DNA of 64,000 nt from Gemmatimonadota bacterium. GTDB lineage: Bacteria > Gemmatimonadota > Gemmatimonadetes > Gemmatimonadales > Gemmatimonadaceae. The notes under the pieces were generated by a model that saw only the letters and a program-made list of their open reading frames with translations, ran no database searches and had not been told where the DNA came from. The stretch lies in the NCBI GenBank assembly GCA_016191225.1, contig JACPPC010000015.1, positions 62,001 to 126,000 on the forward strand, read 5' to 3'. The stretch's first letter is position 1. Every line of letters begins with the position of its first letter. The translations under genes and the position numbers were made by a program. Of this stretch, positions 52,669 to 61,657 are shown one piece after another.

Positions 52669-54035
52669 GCCCGCGCCGCATCCTCGTCGTCGACGACGAA
52701 TCCGGCGTGCGCGGCGCCCTCGGCCAGCTCCTCGAGTTCGAGGGCTACGAGGTGCGCACCAGCGCCAGCGGCATCGCCGCCCTCGGCGTCGTCGGCGAGT
52801 GGCGCCCCGACCTGATCTTCCTCGACGTGAAGATGGCCGGCATGGACGGCCTCGAGGCCCTGCGCGAGATCCGCGCCCGCGACCCGGCCGCGCTCGTCGT
52901 GATGATCTCCGGCCACGCCACGATCCAGACCGCGGTCGAGGCCACGCAACTGGGTGCCTACGACATCCTCGAGAAGCCCCTCGACACCGACCGCATCCTC
53001 GTCCTGCTGCGCAACGCGCTCGAGCAGCGTGCCCTCCGCGAGGAGGTCTCCACCCTCCGCGAGAAGATCGCCTCGCGCTACGAGATCGTCGGCGAGTCGT
53101 ACGTCGTCCGCGGCCTCATCGAGCAGATCGAGCGCGTCGGGCCCACCCTGGCCCGAGTCCTCATCACCGGCGAGAACGGCACCGGCAAGGAACTCGTCGC
53201 CCGCGCGCTGCACCAGCGCTCGACGCGGGCCGCCCGGCCGTTCATCGAGGTCAACTGCGCGGCGATCCCCGCCGAGCTGATCGAGAGCGAGCTGTTCGGC
53301 CACATGCGCGGCTCGTTCACCGGTGCCGTCGCCGACCGCGCCGGCAAGTTCGAGCAGGCCGACGGCGGCACCCTCTTCCTCGACGAGGTGGGCGACATGG
53401 CCCTCGCCGCGCAGGCCAAGGTGCTGCGCGTCCTGCAGGATGGCGAGGTCACCCGCATCGGCGGGAGCAAGCGCCTCAAGATCGACGTCCGCGTCCTCGC
53501 CGCCACCAACAAGGACCTCGCCGCCGAGATCGCCGCCGGCCGGTTCCGCGAGGACCTCTACTACCGGCTCAACGTCGTGCCCCTCCACGTCGCCCCGCTG
53601 CGCGAGCGGCGCGAGGACGTCCCCCTCCTCGTCCGGCACTTCCTCAGCACCCTCTCCGAGCGCGACGGCATGACGCCGCGCGGCATCGGCCCCGACGCCC
53701 TCGCCGCCCTCGCCCGCCTCGAGTGGCCCGGCAACGTGCGCGAGCTCCGCAACGCCGTCGAGCGGCTCCTGATCCTCGCCGCCGGGCCGCAGATCACCCT
53801 CGCCGACGTCGAACGGCTCACCGGGCGGCGCGCCGCAGAGCCCGGCGGCCTCGGCTCCATCGCCGACGCCGAGACCTTCGAGGCGTTCAAGCACGCCGCC
53901 GAGCGCGCCTTCCTGCTGCACAAGTTGCGGCAGTACGACTGGAACGTCTCCGAGACGGCGCGCGCCCTCGACATGCCGCGCTCGAACCTCTACAAGAAGA
54001 TCGAGCGATACCGGCTCGTGCGCGCCGGCGACTGA
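52665..54035 (+). CDS. NtrC-family sigma54-dependent response regulator
   Basis: This is a 456-residue transcription activator. The receiver (about 1-120) has Asp54 in FLDVKMAGM and Lys in LEKPL. The AAA+ sigma54-interaction domain (about 145-375) has Walker A GENGTGKE, the L1 loop as GSFTGA (usual GAFTGA), Walker B GTLFLDEVGDM, and the end RLEWPGNVRELRNAVERL. The Fis-type helix-turn-helix is WNVSETARALDMPRSNLYKKIERYRL. It activates sigma54 promoters when phosphorylated. No histidine kinase is adjacent; the NtrY-like kinase at 22485-26504 belongs to a family that pairs with such regulators, but any link is speculation. GTG 52665 overlaps the previous stop. Confidence 0.93.
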   Translation: MSPRRILVVDDESGVRGALGQLLEFEGYEVRTSASGIAALGVVGEWRPDLIFLDVKMAGMDGLEALREIRARDPAALVVMISGHATIQTAVEATQLGAYDILEKPLDTDRILVLLRNALEQRALREEVSTLREKIASRYEIVGESYVVRGLIEQIERVGPTLARVLITGENGTGKELVARALHQRSTRAARPFIEVNCAAIPAELIESELFGHMRGSFTGAVADRAGKFEQADGGTLFLDEVGDMALAAQAKVLRVLQDGEVTRIGGSKRLKIDVRVLAATNKDLAAEIAAGRFREDLYYRLNVVPLHVAPLRERREDVPLLVRHFLSTLSERDGMTPRGIGPDALAALARLEWPGNVRELRNAVERLLILAAGPQITLADVERLTGRRAAEPGGLGSIADAETFEAFKHAAERAFLLHKLRQYDWNVSETARALDMPRSNLYKKIERYRLVRAGD

Positions 54036-54068
54036 GCGCGCGCACTCCCGCTCCACCCCCGGCCCCGC

Positions 54069-54074
54069 TACACT
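54069..54074 (+). promoter_or_regulatory. Candidate -10 element of the small membrane-protein gene
   Basis: TACACT ends 12 bases before the ATG at 54087, in the 51-base gap after the response-regulator gene. No -35 was recognised. Confidence 0.3.
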
Positions 54075-54086
54075 CCGCACACCGCC

Positions 54087-54533
54087 ATGGCCGACCGCAA
54101 CTGGGACCAGGAACTCGCCAGGATCGACCGGCAGCTCGAGTCGGTCTCCGATGCCGCGCTCTTTCCCAGCGCCGCCAAGGCGTCCCCGGCCGAGAGGCAG
54201 GCCATCGACACCAGGCGCGCCGGCACCCGCACCTGGGGCGCCTTCCTGCGGCTCGCCCTCTCCGTCGCCGTCGGCGTCGGCATCGTCTTCTGGCCCTATC
54301 CCGCGCGCTGCGGCCTCGGGCTCGGCGTCTACCTCTTAGCGGTCGCCGGCGTCCTCACCGGCGGCGTCTGGAGCGCGATCTGGACATGGAAGCACCGGAC
54401 GCCGCGCGCCCACGCCCTCTCCCTCCTCGTCGTCGCCTGGTCCCTCGTCCTCGGCGCCATCGAGCTCCTGCCGCGCACGGGGTATGCCCTGCCGACTGCG
54501 GCGCATCCCGCCGCGTGGATCTGCCCTTCCTGA
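54087..54533 (+). CDS. Small membrane protein of unknown function
   Basis: This is a 148-residue protein with a charged, helical cytoplasmic start (MADRNWDQELARIDRQLESVSD) and three predicted membrane helices (about 50-70, 80-98 and 112-128), ending with a cysteine-containing tail. It resembles many small uncharacterised inner-membrane proteins; no family was recognised. It has codon use and GC content like its neighbours. It lies 51 bases after the response-regulator gene and 81 bases before the aldehyde dehydrogenase gene, so it could be monocistronic. Confidence 0.6.
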   Translation: MADRNWDQELARIDRQLESVSDAALFPSAAKASPAERQAIDTRRAGTRTWGAFLRLALSVAVGVGIVFWPYPARCGLGLGVYLLAVAGVLTGGVWSAIWTWKHRTPRAHALSLLVVAWSLVLGAIELLPRTGYALPTAAHPAAWICPS

Positions 54534-54614
54534 ACCGCCGCTCCCCGCACGACCGCCGCTGATCGCCCCCGCGCGCCGCCCCGCGCCGCGTCCCCTACCA
54601 CCGATGGACCCGAC

Positions 54615-56114
54615 ATGAACTTCCGCAACCACATCGCCGGCACCTGGGTCGCGCCGCGGGCAGGCAAGTACTTCGACAACGTCAATCCCGCCGACACCAC
54701 CGACATCATCGGCCGCTTTCCCGCCTCCGACGGCGACGACGTCGAGGCCGCCGTCGCCAGCGCCCAGCGCGGCTTCGAGCTCTGGAAGCGCACCCCGGCC
54801 CCCGCCCGCGGCGACGTGCTCCGCCGCGTTGGCGACCTGATGCTCGCTCGCAAGGAGGAGATCGCCAACCTCATGACCCGCGAGATGGGCAAGCCCCTCG
54901 CCGAGACCCGTGGCGACGTGCAGGAGGGCATCGACACCGCGTACTACGCGGCCACCGAGGGGCGCCGCCTCTTCGGCCACACGGTGCCGAGCGAACTGCG
55001 CGACAAGTGGGCGATGAGCTTCCGCCGCCCCATCGGCGTCGTCGGGCTCATCACCCCGTTCAACTTCCCGATGGCGATCCCGACCTGGAAGCTCTTCCCG
55101 GCGCTGGTCTGCGGGAACGCCGCCATCCTCAAGCCCGCCGAGGACGTGCCGCACACCGCCACCGTCCTCGTCGAGATCCTCCTCGAGGCCGGGCTCCCCG
55201 CCGAGGTCATCCAGCTCGTGCACGGCCACGGCGAGGTCGTCGGCAAGGCGATCGTCGATCACCCCGGCGTCCCCGTGATCTCGTTCACCGGCTCCACCGA
55301 GACCGGCAGCATCGTCGGCGCCACCTGCGGCCGCATGCACAAGCGACTCTCGCTCGAGATGGGCGGCAAGAATGCGCAGGTCGTCCTCGACGACGCCGAC
55401 CTCGACCTCGCCCTCGAGGGAGTGCTGTGGGGCGCCTTCGGCACCACCGGCCAGCGCTGCACCGCCACCAGCCGGCTCATCGTGCAGCGTGGCGTGCACG
55501 ACCGGTTCGTCGCCATGCTCGAGGCCAAGGCCGGCGCCCTCCGCCTCGGCGACGGCCGCCAGCCCGGCACCGACGTCGGCCCCCTCATCCACGCCGCCTC
55601 GCGCGACAAGGTCGAGCGCTACGTCGGCATCGCCCGCGAGCAGGGCGGGGAGGTCGTCACCGGCGGCCGGCGCGCCACCGGCGGCGCCCTCGACAGGGGC
55701 TTCTTCTTCCAGCCGACGATCGTCACCGGCGTGCAGGCCGGCCACCGCGTCGCCGTCGAGGAGATCTTCGGCCCCGTGCTCTCCGTGATTCGCGTCGACA
55801 CCGCCGACGAGGCCTTCCGCATCAACAACGGCGTCCCCTACGGCCTCTCCTCGTCCGTCTACACGCGCGACGTCAACCTCGCCTTCCGCGCCCTCAACGA
55901 GCTCGACAACGGCATCACGTACATCAACGCCCCCACCATCGGCGCCGAGGCGCACCTGCCGTTCGGTGGCGTGAAGCAGACGGGGAACGGCCACCGCGAA
56001 GGGGGGTGGGAGGTCTACGAGTTCTACTCCGAGACCAAGGTGGGCTACGTGGACTTCAGCGGGCGGCTGCAGCGCGCGCAGATCGACAACTATCCGGCGC
56101 AGGCGGCGTCGTGA
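54615..56114 (+). CDS. NAD(P)-dependent aldehyde dehydrogenase
   Basis: This is a 499-residue cytoplasmic enzyme of the ALDH superfamily. Active-site residues are Glu248 in SLEMGGKN and Cys282 in GQRCTATS; the co-factor region has [23 protein letters not shown] and the C-terminal [12 protein letters not shown]. The long C-terminal [28 protein letters not shown] followed by [14 protein letters not shown] resembles the group that oxidises semialdehydes such as alpha-aminoadipate, piperideine-6-carboxylate or 2,5-dioxovalerate. The substrate cannot be fixed. ATG 54615 gives the normal length. It stands alone, with gaps of 81 and 73 bases on either side. Confidence 0.93.
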   Translation: MNFRNHIAGTWVAPRAGKYFDNVNPADTTDIIGRFPASDGDDVEAAVASAQRGFELWKRTPAPARGDVLRRVGDLMLARKEEIANLMTREMGKPLAETRGDVQEGIDTAYYAATEGRRLFGHTVPSELRDKWAMSFRRPIGVVGLITPFNFPMAIPTWKLFPALVCGNAAILKPAEDVPHTATVLVEILLEAGLPAEVIQLVHGHGEVVGKAIVDHPGVPVISFTGSTETGSIVGATCGRMHKRLSLEMGGKNAQVVLDDADLDLALEGVLWGAFGTTGQRCTATSRLIVQRGVHDRFVAMLEAKAGALRLGDGRQPGTDVGPLIHAASRDKVERYVGIAREQGGEVVTGGRRATGGALDRGFFFQPTIVTGVQAGHRVAVEEIFGPVLSVIRVDTADEAFRINNGVPYGLSSSVYTRDVNLAFRALNELDNGITYINAPTIGAEAHLPFGGVKQTGNGHREGGWEVYEFYSETKVGYVDFSGRLQRAQIDNYPAQAAS

Positions 56115-56187
56115 GGCCGGCGCGCGCTGGCGCCCGCGCCGTCTCCCGCACCGCTTGCGCGGGCACGGCGCGCGGTGATTGATTGCG

Positions 56188-56595
56188 ATGGTGACTGAAC
56201 CCGTGACGCCCCGCACCACGGAATCGCCCGGCCTCGCACTCGAGGAGGCCCTGCGCGAGCGCGTCACCCGGCTGGTCGCGACGCGCGGCGTCCCCGCCGC
56301 GCGCGTGCGGGCCGCCGTCCGCCAGGTCGTCGCCGCCCTCCCGGCGCGGGCCGGGCCGGACGCCCGCGAGGTCACGGTGCTCGCCACCTTCGCCGCCACG
56401 CGCCCCGACCTCGCCAGTGCCCTGCGCGCCGCCGGCGCCGCGCGCGGGGTGCGCGTCGTGCGCGCCGGACACGGCTCGGCGGGACGGCACACCGTCGTCG
56501 CCGCGCTCGTCGCCGCCGCCGACCGCGAACAGCTCCCGGCCATCGCGGCCGCGCTCGGCGCGTCGCTCGCCGTGGGTGAGGCGCCGGGCGCATGA
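56188..56595 (+). CDS. Small protein of unknown function upstream of lepB
   Basis: This is a 135-residue protein, Ala/Arg-rich, without signal or membrane segment. The second half (EVTVLATFAATRPDLASALRAAGAARGVRVVRAGHGSAGRHTVVAALVAAADREQLPAIAAALGA) looks like an alternating strand-helix fold of the ACT or ferredoxin type, but this is weak. The first ATG, 56188, is chosen; TTG 56179 and nearby GTGs are also possible. Its TGA overlaps the lepB ATG as ATGA, which argues that it is a real gene co-translated with lepB and the sigma factor. Confidence 0.55.
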   Translation: MVTEPVTPRTTESPGLALEEALRERVTRLVATRGVPAARVRAAVRQVVAALPARAGPDAREVTVLATFAATRPDLASALRAAGAARGVRVVRAGHGSAGRHTVVAALVAAADREQLPAIAAALGASLAVGEAPGA

Positions 56596-57365
56596 TCGAG
56601 GAACTCCCCGCCCCACGGCCCGCCATCACCGACGAGCAGCGCGCCGCGGTCCTCGACCGCGTCAACCGGCCGCGCGCCCGCTGGACGCGCGCCTGGATCG
56701 AGTGGGCCAAGAGCTTCCAGGTCGCGATCCTCCTCGCCCTCGTCGTCCGTGCCTTCTTCATCGAGGCCTTCAAGATCCCCAGCGGCAGCATGGAGCGGAC
56801 CCTGCTCGTCGGCGACTTCCTCCTCGTCAACAAGCTCGCCTACGGCGCCGAGGTCCCCTTCACGGGCAGGCGGCTCCCGGCCCTCAAGGAGCCCGCGCGC
56901 GGCGACGTCGTGGTCTTCCAGTATCCCGCCGACCCCAGCAAGAACTACGTCAAGCGCCTCATCGCCCTCCCCGGCGACACCGTGCGCATGCGCAAGGGCA
57001 CCGTCTTCGTGAACGGCGTCGCCCAGTCGGAGCAGTACGTCGAGCACACCATGCCGTGGGAGGACCGCGCCACCGAGGACTTCGCGTGGCAGCGCCGCTT
57101 TCTCGCCCTCGACCCCATCGCCGCCCTCCGCTATCACCCGACACGCGACAACTGGGGCCCCCTCCTCGTCCCGCCCCGCCACCTGTTCGTGCTCGGCGAC
57201 AATCGCGACAACTCGTCCGACAGCCGGTACTGGGGCTTCGTCTCCGATTCGCTGCTGCGCGGCCAGCCGTGGGTGGTGTACTTCAGTTATGCTCCCGACT
57301 CGTCGTCGCACTTCGACTGGCTCACCCGCATCCGCTGGGGACGCCTCGGGGAGCGCATCGAGTGA
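56592..57365 (+). CDS. lepB: Signal peptidase I
   Basis: This is a 257-residue inner-membrane serine protease that removes signal peptides from secreted proteins. One membrane helix (about 40-60: FQVAILLALVVRAFFIEAF) is followed by the catalytic Ser66 in PSGSMERTLLVGDF, the general base Lys121 in YVKRLIALPGD, and the conserved GDNRDNSSDSRYWGFV. The domain between has a modest insert compared with short Gram-positive forms. The start ATG overlaps the preceding gene as ATGA, and its own TGA shares one base with the sigma-factor ATG (TGATG). Confidence 0.96.
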   Translation: MIEELPAPRPAITDEQRAAVLDRVNRPRARWTRAWIEWAKSFQVAILLALVVRAFFIEAFKIPSGSMERTLLVGDFLLVNKLAYGAEVPFTGRRLPALKEPARGDVVVFQYPADPSKNYVKRLIALPGDTVRMRKGTVFVNGVAQSEQYVEHTMPWEDRATEDFAWQRRFLALDPIAALRYHPTRDNWGPLLVPPRHLFVLGDNRDNSSDSRYWGFVSDSLLRGQPWVVYFSYAPDSSSHFDWLTRIRWGRLGERIE

Positions 57366-58324
57366 TGAAGCAGTCGCACACCCCGGCCTCCGCCATCCCC
57401 GGCGTGCCCGTGCCGACACCCATCGACCCGGCCGTGATTCCCGGCGGCCCCCCGGTCGCCCGCGTGCGCCGCGTCGGCGGCATCCGCAAGACGGGGTTCG
57501 AGGAGGGATCGCTCGACCAGTACCTCCGCGACATCAGCATCTATCCCCTGATCTCCCGCGACGAGGAGGTCCGACTCGCCCAGCGCATCCGCCTCGCCGA
57601 CCAGGAGGCGCTCGACAAGCTCGTCCGCTCCAACCTCCGCTTCGTCGTCTCCGTCGCCAAGAAGTACCAGAACCAGGGCGTCTCGCTCAGCGACCTGATC
57701 AACGAGGGCAACCTCGGCCTCATTCGCGCCGCCCACAAGTTCGACGAGACCAAGGGGATCAAGTTCATCTCCTACGCCGTCTGGTGGATCCGGCAGGCGA
57801 TCCTCCAGGCCCTCGCCGAGCAGTCGCGCATCGTGCGCGTGCCGCTCAACCGCGCCGGCACCCTGCACCGCATCGGCAAGCGCGCCAACGCGCTGCTCCA
57901 GGAGCTCGGGCGCGAGGCGACGCACGCCGAGATTGCCGAGGGGATGGACATCACGGAGGAGGAAGTCGCGAAGACGATGTCGATCTCGCAGACCCACCTC
58001 TCCCTCGATGCCCCCCTCACCCCCGGCGAGGACAACAAGCTCCTCGACTACCTCCCCGACAACCTCAACCCGACCCCCGATGAGCTGACCTTCGAGAAGG
58101 CGCTCACCGAGTCGATCGAGGAGGCGCTGTCGTCGCTCAAGGAACGCGAGGCCAAGATTCTCCGACTCTACTTCGGCCTCGACGCCGCCGAGCCCATGAC
58201 CCTCGAGGAGATCGGCTCCCGGCTGGGCATCACCCGCGAGCGCGTGCGCCAGATCAAGGAAAAGGCCCTCTCCCGGCTCCGCCACGTGAGCCGCGCCCGG
58301 GCGCTCGAGAGCTTTCTCGGCTAG
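57365..58324 (+). CDS. rpoD: RpoD/SigA-type sigma70 factor, short form
   Basis: This is a 319-residue RNA polymerase sigma factor. Region 1.2 (SLDQYLRDISIYPLISRDEEVRLAQRI), region 2 (ANLRFVVSVAKKYQNQG equivalents, DLINEGNLGLIRAAHKFDETKGIKFISYAVWWIRQAI), region 3 and region 4 (TLEEIGSRLGITRERVRQIKEKALSRLR) are complete, and the -10-reading helix matches group 1 sigmas. Region 1.1 is missing and replaced by a short Pro-rich leader, as in Bacteroidota-type primary sigmas. It is either the primary sigma or a close group 2 paralogue. It is translationally coupled to lepB, an unusual neighbour for rpoD. The usual dnaG-rpoD linkage is absent. Confidence 0.93.
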   Translation: MKQSHTPASAIPGVPVPTPIDPAVIPGGPPVARVRRVGGIRKTGFEEGSLDQYLRDISIYPLISRDEEVRLAQRIRLADQEALDKLVRSNLRFVVSVAKKYQNQGVSLSDLINEGNLGLIRAAHKFDETKGIKFISYAVWWIRQAILQALAEQSRIVRVPLNRAGTLHRIGKRANALLQELGREATHAEIAEGMDITEEEVAKTMSISQTHLSLDAPLTPGEDNKLLDYLPDNLNPTPDELTFEKALTESIEEALSSLKEREAKILRLYFGLDAAEPMTLEEIGSRLGITRERVRQIKEKALSRLRHVSRARALESFLG

Positions 58325-58735
58325 TGGCGGCGAGCCTCTCGTCCTTTCCACGCCCGCCATCGCCCTGACGACCCGCTCGCCGGCAGGACGCGCTTCATCA
58401 TCATCGTCGCCGCCGCGCACCCCCTCGAGATCGGCTCGACCTGCGCGAATCCGGCCCGCCAGCGCACCCTCGTCGGCACCGAGGCCTGGTCCCTCCCGCT
58501 CCGCCACGCCGTCGACGCCATCTCCCCCCGGCCGGGTGAGCGCATGGCCAGCGCCCCCGGCGACCGCTCGCGCGCCGCCATCGATCGCCTCCGCTGCACC
58601 GTCGAGTTGGTCGGACGCCGCGCCTCGCACCCTCTCGACGGGACGCGTCGCCACCCTGCCTGGTACCGCGACAGCGCCCCCGAGTGGCCCGCCGTGAAGT
58701 CGCGCATCGAGGGGTTGCCGGCGTAGGTTTCCCCC
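58325..58735 (+). pseudogene. Stretch between rpoD and yajQ with a possible gene remnant
   Basis: This 411-base gap contains a frame (same phase as rpoD) that stays open from just after the rpoD stop to a TAG at 58726 and shows coding-like third-position GC bias, reading in part TRFIIIVAAAHPLEIGSTC and later WYRDSAPEWPAVKSRIEGLPA. No start codon exists before an ATG at 58544, which would give only 60 residues. It may be a decayed gene that lost its 5' part, a short real ORF (58544-58726), or chance in GC-rich DNA. No family was recognised with confidence. Confidence 0.3.
58724..58729 (+). promoter_or_regulatory. Candidate -10 element of yajQ
   Basis: TAGGTT ends six bases before the yajQ ATG, the same layout as at coaA and the rimO leader. 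It overlaps the TAG that closes the frame upstream. No -35 was recognised. Confidence 0.3.
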
Positions 58736-59236
58736 ATGGCCGACACCAACAGCTTCGACGTCACCACCGGCGTCGACCTCCAGGAGGTCGACAACGCCGT
58801 CAACCAGGCACAGAAGGAGGTCGCCCAGCGCTACGACTTCAAGGGCGCCAACGTGAGCATCGAGCTCACGCGGGCGGAGGGGCAGCTCCTCCTCGTCGCC
58901 GACAGCGAGTTCCGCATGAACCAGCTCTGGGACGTGGTCGAGACCAAGCTCATCAAGCGCAAGGTCCCGGTGAAGAACCTCGACGTCGGCGAGATCGTCC
59001 CCGCCGGGGGCGACACCGTGCGCCGCGAGGTCAAGCTCAAGATGGCCCTCGACGCCGACACCGCGAAGAAGGTCGCCGCCGCGGTGAAGGAGGCGAAGCT
59101 CAAGAAGGTCCAGGCCGCCATCCAGGGCGACCAGGTGCGCATCTCGGGCCCCAGCCGCGACGACCTGCAGGCCGCCATGGCGATGCTGCGCGGCAAGGAC
59201 TTCGGTGTCGAGCTGAAGTTCGGGAACTACCGCTAG
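58736..59236 (+). CDS. yajQ: YajQ family nucleotide-binding protein
   Basis: This is a 166-residue cytoplasmic protein. The start NSFDVTTGVDLQEVDNAVNQAQKEVAQRYDFKG is the family signature, and the end VQAAIQGDQVRISGPSRDDLQAAMAMLRGKDFGVELKFGNYR is also typical. The fold is two ferredoxin-like subdomains. Members bind nucleotides; some bind cyclic di-GMP and work with a LysR-type regulator, which is not visible here. The gene is followed by the GNAT acetyltransferase gene after one base, so the two are co-transcribed. Confidence 0.95.
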   Translation: MADTNSFDVTTGVDLQEVDNAVNQAQKEVAQRYDFKGANVSIELTRAEGQLLLVADSEFRMNQLWDVVETKLIKRKVPVKNLDVGEIVPAGGDTVRREVKLKMALDADTAKKVAAAVKEAKLKKVQAAIQGDQVRISGPSRDDLQAAMAMLRGKDFGVELKFGNYR

Positions 59237-59237
59237 C

Positions 59238-59738
59238 ATGGACCGGCGCCCGACCGGGTCCGCGCCCGCCGAGCGCCGGCTCCGCCTCCGCCCCGGCGGT
59301 CCCGACGACGAAGCCGCCGTCCTGCGCCTCGCCACGCGCCTCTCCGACTTCCCCGTCCCGTCGTGGCGAACTGCCGAGGAGATCTCCCGCGGCGACGACC
59401 AGGTCCTGCGCGAGCAACTCTGGGCCCCCCGCACCGACGGCCTGCTGCTGATCGCCGAGTACGACCCGCAGGCGCCGGTGGGCATGATCCTCGTCACCAC
59501 CCGCATCGACTATTTCCGCCAGGACCAGATCGCACACGTCGAGGTGCTGGTCGTCGATTCCGCGCACGAGCGGCAGGGGATCGCCGGCATGCTGATGGCC
59601 GCCGCCGAGGAGTGGGCCCGCGCCCGCGGCGTCGAGCGAATGGGCCTCACGGTCTGGGAGGCCAACCAGCGCGCCCGCCGCTTCTACGACCGGAACGGCT
59701 ACCGCGCCGAGACGATCCACTACCTGAAGGAGCTTTGA
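59238..59738 (+). CDS. GNAT-family N-acetyltransferase
   Basis: This is a 166-residue acetyl-CoA-dependent acyltransferase. Motif A is VEVLVVDSAHERQGIAGMLMAAAEEWARARG (family pattern Q/RxxGxG/A, here RQGIAG), and motif B is MGLTVWEANQRARRFYDRNGYRAETIHYLKEL. The substrate (protein N-terminus, antibiotic, amino acid or polyamine) cannot be told. The ATG at 59238 lies one base after the yajQ stop, so translation is coupled. It is the last gene before a 660-base region without a convincing gene. Confidence 0.9.
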   Translation: MDRRPTGSAPAERRLRLRPGGPDDEAAVLRLATRLSDFPVPSWRTAEEISRGDDQVLREQLWAPRTDGLLLIAEYDPQAPVGMILVTTRIDYFRQDQIAHVEVLVVDSAHERQGIAGMLMAAAEEWARARGVERMGLTVWEANQRARRFYDRNGYRAETIHYLKEL

Positions 59739-60398
59739 CCGCCCGATCCTCCTCGGCACGGCGAAGGACCTGTTGTTGACGTCGTCTCGAGCGCGGCGGC
59801 GACTCGCCCAGCCGAGCCGGCGGTTCCCGCCGGCGGCCGCCCCCGGCCGTCGTGGCCGCGAACGCCGCGGGGGAAGTCCCGCCGGGCCTCGAGCGGCTTC
59901 GCCCTCAGCCCAGGGGTCGCCGCCGCCGCCGGCAATGTGCTCTCCCTCGGAGTCGCCTTCGACGCGATGACGTCACGGGCCGGTGGCATCTTCGGCCGGC
60001 GCGCGCCAATCGTGCGGCGCACCCTCGGGTTGCCCTGCCTCTCGCCCGTGCAGTGCCACCGCACTCCTGCGCTCCAGCCGGCGCGATCGCGGCGAGGGGG
60101 CCCTCCCGGTCGTCGATGGCCCGCCCGGAATTCTGCTCAAGGGGACAACGGGCTCGGTGATTCGCGCCGAGGAAGCCCTCCTCCGCTTCGACCCGGCGCG
60201 GGACTCGCCGACGGGCAAGGCCGCTCCCGTCCAGCCGCCGGTGGCGGCTGAGGCGCCGCCGCCCCCGGTGCCTCCGGGCACTCCGACCACCGTTCCCGGC
60301 CGCGCACCGCGTGCGCGCGAACCGGCCGGGCACGCTGGATTCGCAACGCCCAACGCTCGCGCTGCGCGCGCACCGCCGGCGCACGAGGCGGACTCCGG
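59739..60398. other. 660-base region without a convincing gene
   Basis: Between the convergent GNAT and GH1-like genes no reading frame has a start, length and family match. Short stretches with coding-like composition occur in different plus-strand frames (around 59905-60050 and 60090-60250, the latter reading EGALPVVDGPPGILLKGTTG), which could be pieces of a frameshifted old gene. The right end (60200-60398) is proline-rich in translation and low in complexity. No tRNA or clear terminator was seen. Confidence 0.5.
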
Positions 60399-61589
60399 CT
60401 AGCGCAACGCGCCCCGCCGCATCCGTGGCCCCGCCCGCGACGCCATCGGAGCGTCGAGCAGCGCCCCCCAGCGCAGCACGAGGTCGCGAAACAGCTCCCC
60501 CACCGGGCGCAGCACCCGCTGGCCATCGGCGAGCCCGATGTCGAGCAGCTCGCGCCCCGCCGCGCCAAGGTCCGGCATGTCGGTCAGCGGCGACCATCCG
60601 AATCCCACCACCGGCACGCCCGCCGAGCGCAGCGAGAGCGCGTCGTCCCACTGCTGCTTGAGCCAGGCGCGCGACAGTCGCGCCGGGGCGTGCGTCTCCG
60701 CCAGCAGCAGGGGCAGCTCCGTCCGGCGGTGCAGCGCCGTGGCGAGGTGCCGCAGCCCCAGCTTCTGCACGGCCGCCGTCTCCTTGCCAGCCGACGTCAC
60801 GCGACGCTCGCTGTCGGGCGTCCACGACAGCGACAGCACGCGCTGCCGGCGGGCCCGGCGGTCGCGGAACCATCGCAGGTCCTGCGCCGGCACGCCGTGG
60901 TCGTGCAGGTGCCGCGCCACCCCGGGTGCGAGGTCGAGCCCCAGGCAGAGGTCGAGGGCCAGCGCGCGACGCGCGTTGCGACGCTCGGCCTCCGCGCGCG
61001 CCCCCTCGCCCGCCGCGTGCGCGTGCCGGGCCGGCGCGCTCATCACGATCGTCGCCTCCGGGCGCACCGCCACCACCGCCTCCACCGCGCGCTCGTGCGC
61101 CAGCGCGAGGGCGCGCGTCGCACGCACAAATGCCGTGTCGTAGTCGCCCCCCCCCGCCGCCGCGATCGAGGCATGGCGCTCGGCGGTGCCCGCGATGTCG
61201 TGCACCGGCGCGAAGTGCGTGACCCACGGAAAGCGGAGCGCGAACGCCCGCGCGTACTCGGCCAGCAAGGCGGGAAAGTCGTCGCTCGTGACGTCGCCCA
61301 TCCATCCCGGCACGCCGTCATGGCAGAGCTCGGCGATCGGCGCGATCCCGAGGAGGCGCAGGCGCTCCATCGGCTCGGCGCACGTTTCCCAGTCGTAGCG
61401 CTCCGGCCCGACATGCGCGCGATAGTACGCCGGGCCATAGAAGACCGCGCTCACCCCGAGCTGGTGCGCGAGCGCAAAGTCATCCTCCCACCGCGCATAG
61501 TGACCGCCGCGATCCATCTGGTCGGACCGCGTGCCACCCGTGAGCAGCGGCGCGCGCGTGTCGATCGCGGTGCAGAAGAGAAAGGCCAT
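60399..61589 (-). CDS. GH1-like TIM-barrel protein, probably altered catalytic site
   Basis: This 396-residue protein has the outline of family 1 glycosidases of clan GH-A: HYARWEDDFALAHQLGVSAVFYGPAYYRAHVGPERYDW (family start), LCHDGVPGWMGD, WVTHFAPVHDIAGTA at the place of the TLNEP motif, and LPLLLAETHAPARLS at the place of TENG, then GVPVVGFGWSPLTDMPDLG. The nucleophile-like Glu is present, but the acid/base Glu position reads HD rather than NE, so normal hydrolysis is doubtful. No signal peptide is seen with the start ATG 61589; a longer open frame to 61652 is unconserved. It is divergent from rimO and its 228-base gap holds DnaA-box-like words. Confidence 0.75.
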   Translation of the reverse strand: MAFLFCTAIDTRAPLLTGGTRSDQMDRGGHYARWEDDFALAHQLGVSAVFYGPAYYRAHVGPERYDWETCAEPMERLRLLGIAPIAELCHDGVPGWMGDVTSDDFPALLAEYARAFALRFPWVTHFAPVHDIAGTAERHASIAAAGGGDYDTAFVRATRALALAHERAVEAVVAVRPEATIVMSAPARHAHAAGEGARAEAERRNARRALALDLCLGLDLAPGVARHLHDHGVPAQDLRWFRDRRARRQRVLSLSWTPDSERRVTSAGKETAAVQKLGLRHLATALHRRTELPLLLAETHAPARLSRAWLKQQWDDALSLRSAGVPVVGFGWSPLTDMPDLGAAGRELLDIGLADGQRVLRPVGELFRDLVLRWGALLDAPMASRAGPRMRRGALR

Positions 61590-61657
61590 GGGCTCAGACG
61601 TCAGGTGAGCGAGTGCGCGCAGCCCGGCGCAGGCGCAGCGGTTACGGCCCAAGATGA

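Noticed and set aside
59720..60064. A minus-strand ORF of 114 codons after the GNAT gene
   Set aside because: It has no family match and overlaps the 3' end of the GNAT gene on the opposite strand. The composition does not favour this strand clearly.
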